A stretch of DNA of 23,203 nt from Saccoglossus kowalevskii. Its lineage: Eukaryota; Hemichordata; Enteropneusta; Harrimaniidae. Shown piece by piece: positions 1 through 9,945 of this stretch; within the stretch, counting starts at the first letter, position 1, and each line of letters starts with the position of its first letter. The position numbers were made by a program, and so were the translations under genes. The notes below the pieces were generated by a model. The model searched no databases. It was given only the letters and a program-made list of their open reading frames with translations, and was not told the origin of the DNA. The stretch covers positions 226,533 through 249,735 of the forward strand of contig NW_003116946.1 in assembly GCF_000003605.2 (NCBI RefSeq), given 5' to 3'.

Positions 1-3000
1 AAACATTTCATCACAATTCATCAACAAATACTTGTGCTTGTCCACTCTTGTATGATTATAACTGAAATATTGGCATGTCATTACAATATATAATTGAGTG
101 TACAACATAATATCGTCACTAATCAATGTATTTATCATTCTGTGTGTTTGTAATAATGTTAGGCTACTTAGACCTATTAGAACTGGCTTGAAAATATCCT
201 ACATAATAAACAAGACTTGTGTGTTTTCAAATTCAGAAAACGCCTGTAATTTCACCCTCCTACAAACGTGGACGGAACAGCAATATGGCTGACTGGTGTT
301 GAACAAGCCCGCTGCGGAAATTGTACGGGAAAACTCTTGATAAATAAAAACTTAACTCTAGGGGGTGCCCTGTTCAAAGAACAAAACCATAGCAAATTAA
401 AGGGCAGTGGGCATCGCGTCACGCAAAAACAAAGATTTTGATTTTGACTGAGAGGTTACCAAACTTTAATTGGTTGTTTGTTTGTTTGTTTTTTGGCGAT
501 TGGAGGTATGGAAGGAGTCGCTGGGGCTAATTAGTGTAAATGGTAATCAGGGCAAAATTTGTGATTTCATTAGAAAATCGCACTGGATTGTGGGAAAATC
601 AATGTTCAACAACACAAATGTCGCCTACCGCCCTTTAAACAAGATTACAGATAATTTATTACAGAGGTATTAACTAACATCACATCTATCCAAGCATACA
701 CAGTATACGATTATATGACAATGTTCGTTCGACAGGCTCACGTCAATGTACTGAGTGAGCTTTTTAAAATTATGAACATCTTGTGTTTCAGTGCCGTGAC
801 CGAAAAACACTATCAAAGTAAGGATAAGCTAACTTTCTTCATACAAATAGTTCTCAAATGTCTGTCAACAATCAAAATATATTACTTTATTGTCCATTGA
901 TTAGTTACAGAGGACTGCAAAACATGAGTGCTGCATGCTTTTCTTGGAAGTAGGGATTTGAAAAAGTAACATTAGAAGAAAATGTTTCGTAACTGAATCA
1001 TGATTGTATTCACAGAAATGTTACCTATATATGTGGAAATGTGTTTCTATGCAGCATATTGTAGGATGAATTTATCATGGGCAAGACTAAGGTACTTTCA
1101 CAAACAGCGCCACCCTGAGTCCAATTTGAAACAAGTATGGATGTTCCCAAAAATGTGTTTATTCTATATCTTCTGTATCTCGACGCTGAAAAGCTATATA
1201 CTAGTATCTGTCAAATGCATGTTATACAAAGTTTGTGTTCATGGTAAAATAACAGTCATATTATTGATTGGCGTTAAACTGAGTTGAGTTTTGTGATGTA
1301 TCCATAACATTACATTATCCGGCTACAGACTTGCTCATCACGTAAAATAAGTTACCTATTTTAAAATTGAGAAAAGAGAAAATATGTATATAATACTTTT
1401 AATTGCGTTACCAAGATAGATCCGTTAAATACAGTTGTTAACAACTAATGCAGCGTGACGTGGTCGGCCATATCGCACTCACCGTTACAAATTATATCAT
1501 TGTGTGCTGCGTAGTCTGTGAACGAGTGAATCTGCAGGTGAGGGAGCAATAAGTATCGCCGACCGTGTCAGGCTAGAACTAATATTTGCATGAGTCTAAA
1601 GTTAAAAGTGTAATGTATCTTTACAAAATCTAATAATGTTATGTGCAAAACTCTTGGAACAAATCGGAATGTGTAATCATACATATACCGGATTCAATTC
1701 ACACCCGTATACGTTCATATTTATTATCCCAGTGTTATATGACTTTACCAAATTTAATACGTTATTGAAGGCCAGAGAAGGCTAATTTATATACTCAGTT
1801 TTCTGTTCCATTCATGTTGTGTCAAATAGCAATTAAAACAGTAAAATCAGAGAATCAATGTTCTGTAAAATATTATATGTACAGGCATGGTGTATACCAC
1901 AAAATTAGGTTATCAAAACTAGCATTTCTCATTTGTGGTGACTTGGACCCATTTGTTCGAGTGAAATAGGATATGAGATAAGATATCAAAAATACTGCAC
2001 AATAAAGTAGGTTGTGTAGATTTGGAAAAGTACTAAAAGTACATGTTGTTCAAAAACGTCATTGGAACATGGGTCTCTTCCCTAAATTGAATTTGAATCA
2101 TTTGTACAGCGGGAATTATATTCACCAGTAAATATTGTTTTAACAACTGGTCGTACATTTGACAATTTAGACTTATGTTTCATAGTTGGTTGTCCGGGTG
2201 ACCGGAGTAAGATGTATGCAAATAAAACTGGATATTTTTACACCAAACATACACTACACATGCAAGAAATAACAATATTTTTTATTAAAATGACGGAAAT
2301 GTCAGTCAACTATAGAATGATTTTGTTATCAATATATTATAATGATTATAAACACAGACAGGGGATTTTAGAGAAAACTCATTGACGTTTGGGGTCGTTC
2401 ATACATGTATTTCTAGGTTTTATAAACACAAGTTATAGGCAGCATTTCTGAACAGCATTTAATCATCAACAAAATGTGAAAGTCTTTCTCAATTTGATTT
2501 AAAGTACACAATACACATATTCAACCAGCATGATTGCTGTGTCAATTTCAATGCGCAGATATTGAAATAAACATAATGCATTTTTTCGTGTACAGTAGGT
2601 CTATCACTGATAAATATCGACGGAGAACGAATTCAGCCTTCCGTAGCTAGCTAAAGAAACACTTGTAAATTTGCCTAATCCTTTCCTGAATTGCAATATA
2701 TAGACATGTTTGTTTAAATATAACCTTAAAGTTACCAACTCAGCCAATTTAATGCTATAAAGTTAAAGCTAAAAAAAAGCCTAATGTCAAAGATAAAAAG
2801 TAATTTTAAACATTGTTTTTAACATGATATTTTTTGCTTCCTGGAATTGAAAGCCATAATACTTTGAAGTTGGGCGTTGTTGTGGTGAGTCGGTAGTCTA
2901 AGCAGTATATAAATCTGATTTAATAGTTCGTATCGTGATAGTATTTTATGGAATTTCTAATAATTAAAGAGCCGTTACAATTTCAGCGCCTGTCATAATG

Positions 3001-3420
3001 CTCAAAATTGAAAGTGAACGTTATTCTTCTCGTCTTACTTGTATGCTGTTGACTGGCCAGCTCTCATCCTGCGATGAGAAACATTGTTTCAAGTTTGTTA
3101 GTGCCCTCGTTATTGAAAACCGCCGTGTCTACCGCTCACATTGTCTTATTATATATTCATAGTAGTCAATCTCCTTTGTGATTCGACAGCATTTAGAAGA
3201 CTCCGGAAGGAAACTGGAACAGCATTGTATTTCATGGTGTGGCTGTAGGTTGACCTTGATTTTCTAGATAACTTAATGCGTTAGATAAAGATTTGAATTT
3301 GTAAAATCAAACATGAATAAATATCACATCATGATGGTAAATTAAACGGTTTATGAGAACACAAATTGACAGAACAGAAGAAAACACGTGTAGAAACATA
3401 TAATTGTATGTAACAGGTTT
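1..3420. other. Left flank, no recognisable gene
   Basis: AT-rich sequence without a coding region I can support. Open frames here (for example 98-292, 715-900 and 1000-1287 on the plus strand) have no recognisable domain and no convincing pair of splice sites. A frame at 2998-3162 is preceded by an acceptor-like TTTCAG but matches nothing I know. Small items seen are a TTTG repeat at 474-492 and a 14-base perfect palindrome, AGTTGTTAACAACT, at 1433-1446. This stretch lies downstream of the minus-strand repeat-protein gene. Confidence 0.6.
474..492. repeat. (TTTG)n simple repeat
   Basis: Short run of TTTG units followed by a T tract. A CAAA run, the same motif on the other strand, occurs near 5572-5588. 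Ordinary microsatellites. Confidence 0.8.
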
Positions 3421-3466
3421 GTTCAGCTCAGTTCAGTTGAGCACGGCTCAGCTCAGCTCAGCTCAA
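3421..3466. repeat. Pentanucleotide (CTCAG)n-like repeat
   Basis: Imperfect tandem array of GCTCA/GTTCA units, purest at its right end. It contains GAGC and GCTC in both orientations (a TTGAGC near 3436 against GCTCAA at the right end), so it could also fold. It lies about 440 bases past the stop codon of the repeat-protein gene and is probably outside its 3' UTR. Confidence 0.75.
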
Positions 3467-3690
3467 TAGTTATGCACTTATAATGGACTAGGTATATATC
3501 AGATATTAATGAAACAGAGAATCTCATAATTTGTTTCCCTATGCTAAATATTCCCGTAATCAGAGTGGAACTCGGAGCGGCTTTCTCGTCGTTGTGTGGC
3601 AACTTCCAATCGGACGAGACATTTAGCCTGCAAGTCGTCATATGATTAAATTCTTACACTTATACTATGAACGACGAGACAAAATAAAAT

Positions 3691-3696
3691 TTTAAT
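3691..3696 (-). terminator. Candidate poly(A) signal ATTAAA
   Basis: Read on the minus strand this is ATTAAA, the common variant of the polyadenylation hexamer, about 210 bases after the stop codon of the repeat-protein gene. I saw no canonical AATAAA on that strand between 3400 and 3903. In AT-rich DNA the hexamer is frequent by chance, so this is only a candidate. Confidence 0.25.
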
Positions 3697-3903
3697 AGTT
3701 AATGAGGACAATGAAGAAGATTAAACAAACCAATTATTGACATTAAGACATTATTGATAGACGAATAGGAATTTACGTTCTATTTGTTGAAAGATGGATA
3801 TTAATACAGATATATTATATGTGATAATATTCTACATTAGATGAAATGAAAGAGATACTATAGTAATGAAACAACGTCGTCGATGTGTTGTCCTCTGTTT
3901 GGT

Positions 3904-4860
3904 CTATCGCCCGGGTTGTTTGCCTTTCTCGGGTGGTTGTTCACCGAGGAATGATTTAACGATTTCTTCCAAATCACTCTTTCCTGGGAATTTGTTTTTG
4001 TTTGGTGGGTCGTAAATTATTTCTTTTCCTCCGGGTCTTTTGCCTTTCCCGGGTGGTTGTTCACCGAGGAATGATTTAACAATTTCTTCCAAATCACTCT
4101 TTCCTGGGAATTTGTTTTTGTTTGGTGGGTCGTAAATTATTTCTTTTCCTCCGGGTCTTTTGCCTTTCCCGGGTGGTTGTTCACCGAGGAATGATTTAAC
4201 GATTTCTTCCAAATCACTCTTTCCTGGGAATTTGTTTTTGTTTGGTGGGTCGTAAATTGTTTCTTTTCCCCCGGGTCTTTTGCCTTTCCCGGGTGGTTGT
4301 TCACCGAGGAATGATTTAACAATTTCTTCAAAATCACTCTTTCCTGGGAATTTGTTTTTGTTTGGTGGGTCGTAAATTGTTTCTTTTCCCCCGGGTCGTT
4401 TGCCTTTCCCGGGTGGTTGTTCACCGAGGAATGATTTAACAATTTCTTCAAAATCACTCTTTCCTGGGAATTTATTCTTGTCTGGTGGGTCGTAAATTGT
4501 TTCTTTTCCCCCGGGTCTTTTGCCTTTCCCGGGTGGTTGTTCTCCGGGGAATGATTTAACAATTTCTTCAAAATCACTCTTTCCTGGGAATTTATTCTTG
4601 TCTGGTGGGTCGTAAATTGTTTCTTTTCCCCCGGGTCTTTTGCCTTTCCCGGGTGGTTGTTCACTGAGAACTGATTTAACAATTTCTTCAAAATCACTCT
4701 TTCCTGGGAATTTATTCTTGTCTGGTGGGTCGTAAATTGTTTCTTTTCCCCCGGGTCTTTTGCCTTTCTCGGGTGGTTGTTCTCCCTTAAGCTCTTTCAG
4801 CATTTCTTCGAAATCTCTCTCACTTGCATCATTGTTGTCACTTATGGAATCAACGTGTCT
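3904..4860 (-). CDS. Terminal coding exon: eight 40-residue repeats
   Basis: The exon starts just after a strong acceptor, TTTTCTTGCAG at 4871-4861 on the minus strand, and ends at TAG (3906-3904), giving 318 codons. I preferred this start to an ATG at 4881-4879, because the seven residues between them would be read from the acceptor tract itself. Fifteen residues (RHVDSISDNN then DASER) lead into the array. The first and last units have Pro-Pro-Glu-Lys where the inner units have Pro-Pro-Gly-Lys. The last unit also replaces Lys-Arg with Lys-Gln and stops after Pro-Gly-Arg. Coding is supported because substitutions between units mostly keep residues or change them conservatively (Asp/Asn, Phe/Leu, Thr/Ile, and a synonymous Arg codon change), and no unit contains a stop or frameshift. 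Confidence 0.8.
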   Translation of the reverse strand, partial: RHVDSISDNNDASERDFEEMLKELKGEQPPEKGKRPGGKETIYDPPDKNKFPGKSDFEEIVKSVLSEQPPGKGKRPGGKETIYDPPDKNKFPGKSDFEEIVKSFPGEQPPGKGKRPGGKETIYDPPDKNKFPGKSDFEEIVKSFLGEQPPGKGKRPGGKETIYDPPNKNKFPGKSDFEEIVKSFLGEQPPGKGKRPGGKETIYDPPNKNKFPGKSDLEEIVKSFLGEQPPGKGKRPGGKEIIYDPPNKNKFPGKSDLEEIVKSFLGEQPPGKGKRPGGKEIIYDPPNKNKFPGKSDLEEIVKSFLGEQPPEKGKQPGR

Positions 4861-7800
4861 CTGCAAGAAAATGACATACACAAATGCTGTTATAATTTAA
4901 CATATACCGTTATGACAGTTTCTGGTTGGTCTTCGCGCTTCGAAGATCGGGAACCAGTTACACAGTGTGTGTTAGTTAGAGCATTAGTATAGTATTTAAA
5001 AATAGCTAAATGGTGATACTACGTATTTGGTGTATTGGATCACATTAAAATATGCAGTGTATATTAAACTTAACAATTTCAGTTTAAATCGTTATAATTG
5101 ATTCAGTCTGTTTTTGTTTTGCCCAAAATGGCCTGTAGTGAAAAAATGGACATAACCACGAGTAAAATGTCTTTATAACAGATTGAAGACACAAAGAGTA
5201 GAAAACTACCACTACTTTTGACTATAGGTGACCCAGCGTCATTTTGTCCGCGCTCAATGAAAATAATCGAAATAACTCCGTTGCAAGCTTTGCTTAATCA
5301 TGGGTAATCGCTATTTCTAAAATTGTTGAGTAATATTCAGTGAATGCAGAAACGAATCGTAGCCCCGGACAGTGAGAATTGTTTTTATTTTTCATGATGA
5401 CAACGACTGTAAGTGAACAAAGCATGGGAGTGAAAAAAAAAGAGACCATATTTTACGATCTCAGCTCGCATGTATTTAAATGATATGGTTCAGTGGAAAA
5501 TCTCGTTTACATCGTAAAGAAATCCATGGATTGCAGTTATAGACTTGCACTATGACTGGAGTAAAACATTACCAAACAAACAAACAAAAACTATTATTAA
5601 CTTGCATAGTCACTTTTGAGTCACTGCTGTGGTAACAGTCACAGTTGCTACAACAAATAATCGCATGACCCGTTGTGAAACTAATAAATTGCCTTCCTTA
5701 AATAAAGTAGCGAAACATAATAAAAATGTTAATCAGACAACTGAAAGACATCCCAGTCTTGAACAAATGAGGAACAATACAATAATATATATATATATGA
5801 GATTGTATAATTGTTACTCTCATCTGAAGCATAATAGGTGTGAAAAGAACACCATTATTAAGGTCTGAATGAAATGGTTTAAGTTACGAGACTTGTAAAT
5901 ATATCAGTATATTGATTCATACATTGTTTAAATTTGGCATTTGAAGTGAACGTTGCAAAGAAAAGATGATATCTGTATATACAACTTGTAATCTTGCTTT
6001 GGCCAATACTTTAGAGTCAGTGCGAAGTTTCTTATAACACTGTGCCTGATTGGTTGCCCAATCCTGACACTTAACAGTTAGACTAATCAGAGAGCAGCTT
6101 GTTTTCCAACATATCAAATTCTGCCTTGTATGTATGCTCAACTGTCGCTTTAGTCCTATATCTACGGAGCTGCTATATATATAAGGATGGTACTTGTGAT
6201 GAAGATGCAATATGGACAAAAACATATATGTTTAATATTGTCGTTCTATAACGTAGACCATGTCGGATTATGATTTACCCTCAACTAAAAATGCACATTC
6301 TACAGTGTTCGTTAGATGAAAATCAAAAACACTATACAAACAGAAAACGAAATTTCTGGTGTGTTTCACAAAAAATAAATCATATGATAAATCATAGTCT
6401 AGTGTACTCATCAACCTACTACCATTAAAAATGGTTTCTTCTCGTGCATAATGCATTGTTAAGCCCAATCCATTTATTCCACTCTATTCTGCTACTTGTT
6501 GCGATAACGATAATATAATGTATACTAGTATGTGTGCTGCGGGCAGGAACAACAGAAGCTTTTCCGACTCTAAACACGGTATTGCTTCGGGTAGCAAACG
6601 CGCCATAAAGACTGGTTCAGCCGGGGTCGGATTGGGGACATCGTGCCGCGACAAATGAAACCTCACTTGTACAAGCTGACAGGTGCAGGATGGCTTCACT
6701 GGTAGCGCCTGTAAGAGCTGTAGCCTTGGTTACGACAGGTGCGCATTGCATCATAACGCACTACATCACGTCCGTTGTCATGTACATCAATCAACTGCAT
6801 ACTTAGCAGTTATCCAATTAATCACGTGGTGACAGCGCTGTCACAATTCGCTGATTATAGCAAATTCTGGAATTGACCTCCGATAATTATTAATCAACTG
6901 GAAATTATACGGAGCGCCCAATCATGCAACATCCTACAATGAGTGCGAGAAACCCCACAGTACAAGGTTAAGTTAGTTGCACGCAGTGTGCGGTGGGAAT
7001 GCCGTGCCGGGTTGATATTATAGTATAATTGTACAACTACATAAGGTTTGCGTGAAGAAACAATATAATATAACAGAACATAATGACAACATCATGTTGC
7101 ACTCTGAGAGCATTGATATAAGGCTTCATGTGGTGGTCTGAAATTGCTCTCATGACAAAAAATAGGATTTACGACGATTTTTTCTTGTTTCGGACTTTAG
7201 TAATTCGTAACAGAGGCGAATCTTTGAGAAGCATTGCGCGTTATAAAAAGGAAAGAACACACAATAAAATAGAAAGTTGAAACGATCGTCAGCGTTCAAA
7301 CAGGGTGAAAAAATAATTGAAATTGTAATTATATTTTATTATATTTTTTTCTTCCACCGGCGTCAATTAACGGGTGTGCATTGCAATGTTTGACAACAGT
7401 TACAGCAGTAATATTCAAGTTCGTTGAATAAGAGGGTACAGGCACACCGCTGTGAAGATTTCTATATTCGATAATGTACAGGTATGTGCTGAGATTCGGG
7501 CGTTTGGGTGACATTTACACTACGGTAATTTTAATGGTAAACATGTGTGTGTCATGGCAACCAGGAAGAAAGATGCAGTCGGGGTAATAAATCAAAAAAT
7601 CATCAACCTCAGTCATTACAATCCACATCGAGACACCTTTGACCTGGGCATAGGACAGGAACCACGGTATTATAACCATTTTACGAGTAGGTTTGTCGGG
7701 GTGGCAGGGACGGACAAATAAAGGAAAGATGACAACAGTTTTTAGACGATTTCTATTTAGGTCAGCTAAATACTAATGGCTTACTAATTCGCCAGCCACT

Positions 7801-9517
7801 TTGGTATTGACAAAAGCAGATGACCTAAAAATTGAATATTACGCTTCATTCTGTCACTGTCAAATATAGAAAACAAAAAAGCATTTTACATATGTTTATG
7901 GGGTTTTGCAGAACTGAAAGTATGTACAATTGTATGCGGTAGTCAATCTGTTTTGTTAAAACGAAAGTTGTGAGCGAATAAATAAGTAAGTGAGCGAGTT
8001 TGCTAACTGTTCCAATACTTCTGAGACTTGCTGTAGGACTACTTTACACGACGGTTTGTGCAGTCAATAGTAACTCATAGATAGATTTATCTTCTAACTG
8101 TGAAATATAGAATCTCATTTACGAGCTGACTTGTCGTGTAAATGTGTATGAGCTGCTAAGAGACAATGATCGTCGCGTTGAGCATGTTCGAATTACGTAT
8201 AAGCAAACTACTATGAATTTAACACGTGCTATATAAACGGCATGGGACCCATGCTACCAAACACAACGCAACGCGAAGGCAGGGAACATTAATTTAATCT
8301 TAACTAACATTTAAAAGTTAAATGTCCTGTCAAGTAATTGCCGATGTATGACGTAGTCTATGTTTTATAATCGTGTTCTTATAACGCAGTATTTTTTTTC
8401 ATTTTATTTAGAACAAATTATATAATTGTAGTTGTGGGGTTCTGACTGCAGTGTGTGTAATTAAGTATCATTACAATGTTTGCTTTTAAATGATTATGTT
8501 TACGAAAACTGACGACACAAATTATATTATAGGGGACAACTGACAGTTCTGTCCATCTATATTTTTTCAAAGCCACAAAATATCTTATGTGCAATGTGTG
8601 ACCATGTCTAGCATTTAATAACTCATCTAGACAATACATTGTCGCAAACCTCGTAAAGTATTGAAATACGTGACTTGCCCGCTTCGGTGGGTGCCTCTTG
8701 TGTATTCAAGTGCGACCTATTGAAAGTTTGCAAGCGGTACGAAAAACCTTGGACCAAGCCTATAATGTGATTTACATTGTATTATACCGATTTAAAGGTT
8801 AATGAGTTTCCTTTGGCCAAGCAAGTATCATAATGAAGCAGCGAAGACGCCAATTTGCACCTCCGTTCTCATACAGAGAATACAGCCTGAGCACGTTCAC
8901 GCAAGTGTTCGCTGAATATGTGCGAGTTTGAGTAACACACAGCTGATTCTCGAGCAGGGAGCGCGAATATGTCTATAATATATTGAGTCATTTTAAACAC
9001 GACATTTGCAATACATGCCAATGAAAACTTGTTGAGTGTGGTGATTATATGTCGTATGTCATAACTTCGTTAATAGACTATGGTAGTATATCACCGAATT
9101 AATACATACGGCAATTGTTAAGTTGCCACAGGTGGGATGGGCTGACAAACGACTAAAAATGGTCGACGTACTTCTAACCACGTACTGGTAAAATAAGATA
9201 CGATTATGCGAAAATACTGAGCATTTGGTCCAAATGCCTATATGCAGGCACGCAGTACACTTCGATTCACAGATTCAACAATCATCGATAATTGTTTGCC
9301 TTTTCCCTGCCCAACACCCGTGTCTTTTCCACCTAGGAAATCTCCGACGCTGTTTGTCCAGTAATTTGTGTTTCGTGGTGTTTACACCGCGAGTGGTATC
9401 CTCAATTTATTTACCCCCGGTGAACAGATTTTCTAGACCTACCTTTTCCACCACCATCGCACAGATCATTCCAACAAAGACCAAAACTACCAACACATCA
9501 AGTAATAACTTTGCCAT
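3904..9517 (-). CDS. Predicted secreted tandem-repeat protein, two exons (join 9517-9443, 4860-3904)
   Basis: I do not recognise the family. The inferred model is exon 1 at 9517-9443 (residues 1-25) joined to exon 2 at 4860-3904 (residues 26-343 and stop). Both junction sides are phase 0: exon 1 ends AAG before GTAGGT, and exon 2 follows TTTTCTTGCAG. Residues 1-20 look like a signal peptide (MAK, a Leu/Val-rich core, then Ile-Cys-Ala), although Asp7 inside the core is unusual. Residues 26-40 are an acidic linker. Residues 41-320 are seven 40-residue units and 321-343 a truncated eighth. Each full unit has an Asp-Phe/Leu-Glu-Glu amphipathic stretch, Pro-Pro-Gly/Glu-Lys-Gly-Lys-Arg, Tyr-Asp-Pro-Pro and Lys-Asn-Lys-Phe-Pro. 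There is no cysteine in the repeats. Expected product: secreted, disordered, charge-rich. A processed peptide precursor or a matrix protein are both possible. The exon linkage is inferred, and further small exons in the intron cannot be excluded. Confidence 0.65.
3907..4815 (-). repeat. 120-base coding minisatellite, 7.6 copies
   Basis: Units on the minus strand begin at 4815, 4695, 4575, 4455, 4335, 4215, 4095 and 3975; the last is 69 bases long. Copies are close to identical and there is no length variation between units. Because 120 is a multiple of three, any frame that is open in one unit is open in all. This explains a second long open frame across 4137-4697, which I regard as a shadow. 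Variants are ordered along the array: the 5' units have Asp-Lys-Asn-Lys and Phe-Glu-Glu, the 3' units Asn-Lys-Asn-Lys, Leu-Glu-Glu and Glu-Ile-Ile. Confidence 0.95.
4922..4957. other. Hairpin inside the intron
   Basis: CTGGTT then GGTCTTCG (4922-4935) pairs with CGAAGATC then AACCAG (4941-4948 and 4952-4957). There is one G-U pair, a three-base bulge and a five-base loop. It lies about 60 bases before the acceptor of the terminal exon, so it could affect splicing or could be a small mobile-element remnant. Its arm contains CTGGTTCCCG (reverse complement), which recurs in the hairpin at 14476-14521. Confidence 0.5.
6823..6844. promoter_or_regulatory. E-box next to a 16-base palindrome
   Basis: CACGTG (6823-6828) is directly followed by the perfect palindrome GTGACAGCGCTGTCAC (6829-6844). 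CACGTG is the core site of bHLH factors of the MYC/MAX/USF type. TGACAG and its inverse CTGTCA are core sites of TALE homeodomain proteins (TGIF, MEIS, PKNOX), here with two extra bases between the half-sites. Regulatory function is inferred from the motif only. Confidence 0.35.
8222..8254 (+). promoter_or_regulatory. E-box, TATA-like box and palindrome cluster
   Basis: CACGTG at 8223-8228, TATATAAA at 8230-8237 and the palindrome GCATGGG-A-CCCATGC at 8240-8254 are packed into 33 bases. The only following plus-strand frame from the ATG at 8242 is 16 codons long. It could be the promoter of an unannotated transcript antisense to the repeat-protein intron, or coincidence. Confidence 0.25.
9443..9517 (-). 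CDS. First coding exon: signal-peptide-like segment
   Basis: The ATG is at 9517-9515 with A at -3 and G at +4, a strong animal start context. Twenty-five codons give MAKLLLDVLVVLVFVGMICA followed by MVVEK, then the donor GTAGGT. The composition (one basic residue, a long Leu/Val core, small residues near 19-20) fits a secretory signal, with cleavage plausible after Ala20. An ATG 17 bases upstream is out of frame and in a weak context. Exon 1 ends in Lys and exon 2 starts with Arg, so splicing would create a Lys-Arg site at the junction. A single-pass anchor is the alternative reading. Confidence 0.65.
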
Positions 9518-9599
9518 ATTAGATTTGCTGGCATAGAAGCGTCTGTTGTTGCTGCTTTGACCAGACCGAGGTGTATGCTCACATCTGCGTGGTTGATAG

Positions 9600-9606
9600 T
9601 TTTATA
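9600..9606 (-). promoter_or_regulatory. TATA box of the repeat-protein gene
   Basis: Read on the minus strand this is TATAAAA, 83-89 bases upstream of the ATG of exon 1. The usual 25-30 base spacing puts transcription start near 9576 and gives a 5' UTR of about 60 bases. Its position on the correct strand just before a signal-peptide exon supports that exon as the first one. Confidence 0.6.
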
Positions 9607-9622
9607 CCAACAACCTGAACTG

Positions 9623-9631
9623 GCGTGGGCG
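9623..9631 (+). promoter_or_regulatory. Consensus EGR/Krox-type site upstream of the TATA box
   Basis: GCGTGGGCG matches the EGR1/Krox zinc-finger consensus exactly and lies 17 bases upstream of the TATA box of the minus-strand gene. A perfect match is expected about 0.2 times in a window of this length on both strands (9-mer, even base use), and less in AT-rich DNA. TGACG (CRE half-site-like) overlaps its edge on the minus strand. Use in vivo is inferred. Confidence 0.4.
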
Positions 9632-9945
9632 TCACGAGTTCAATACGTGCAAATCAATCATGGAGCAGTTCAATTGTTTCGCGTTGGTTCACATACTAGT
9701 GAATGGAAGAATCAGTTGAATAGACCGACTTGGGAGACATCTCATTATCTCCCAGTACTTACACCGTGAATTAAATAAGGTCCTTAAGTTACATAACGCT
9801 ATCTGACAAACAGGACAGAGTTGTTTCACTAGTAGCCTTGCACTGCATGATGCCAATATATTTTAATTTTATGTGATTATGGATACGCGCTTTTTATATG
9901 ACATACGAGGTGGTGCATGGCATTGATATCCAGACATCGTACATG

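Larger units (their letters stand above)
4861..9442 (-). other. Inferred intron of the repeat-protein gene
   Basis: Bounded on the minus strand by GTAGGT (9442-9437) and TTTTCTTGCAG (ending at 4861). I see no exon inside that I can defend. Open frames at 5917-6225, 6268-6468, 6484-6699, 7329-7514 and 8418-8639 on the minus strand lack recognisable domains. The part around 6540-7010 is richer in CpG than its surroundings. Small palindromic or promoter-like sites are listed separately. Confidence 0.5.

Noticed and set aside
2998-3162. 54-codon plus-strand frame after an acceptor-like TTTCAG
   Set aside because: No recognisable domain and no partner exon; too short to support as a gene.
4137-4697. 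186-codon open frame on the minus strand across the repeats
   Set aside because: It is the shifted reading of the 120-base repeat; because the unit length is a multiple of three, the frame stays open by necessity. The other frame has the splice acceptor, the conservative substitutions and the better composition.
6691-6760. tRNA-like or SINE-like stretch with TGGCTTCACTGGTAGCGC
   Set aside because: It resembles a pol III A box, but no acceptable B box follows (GGTTACGACAGG is a poor match) and no cloverleaf forms.
9225-9536. 103-codon plus-strand open frame
   Set aside because: It is antisense to the signal-peptide exon and its promoter and has no recognisable domain.
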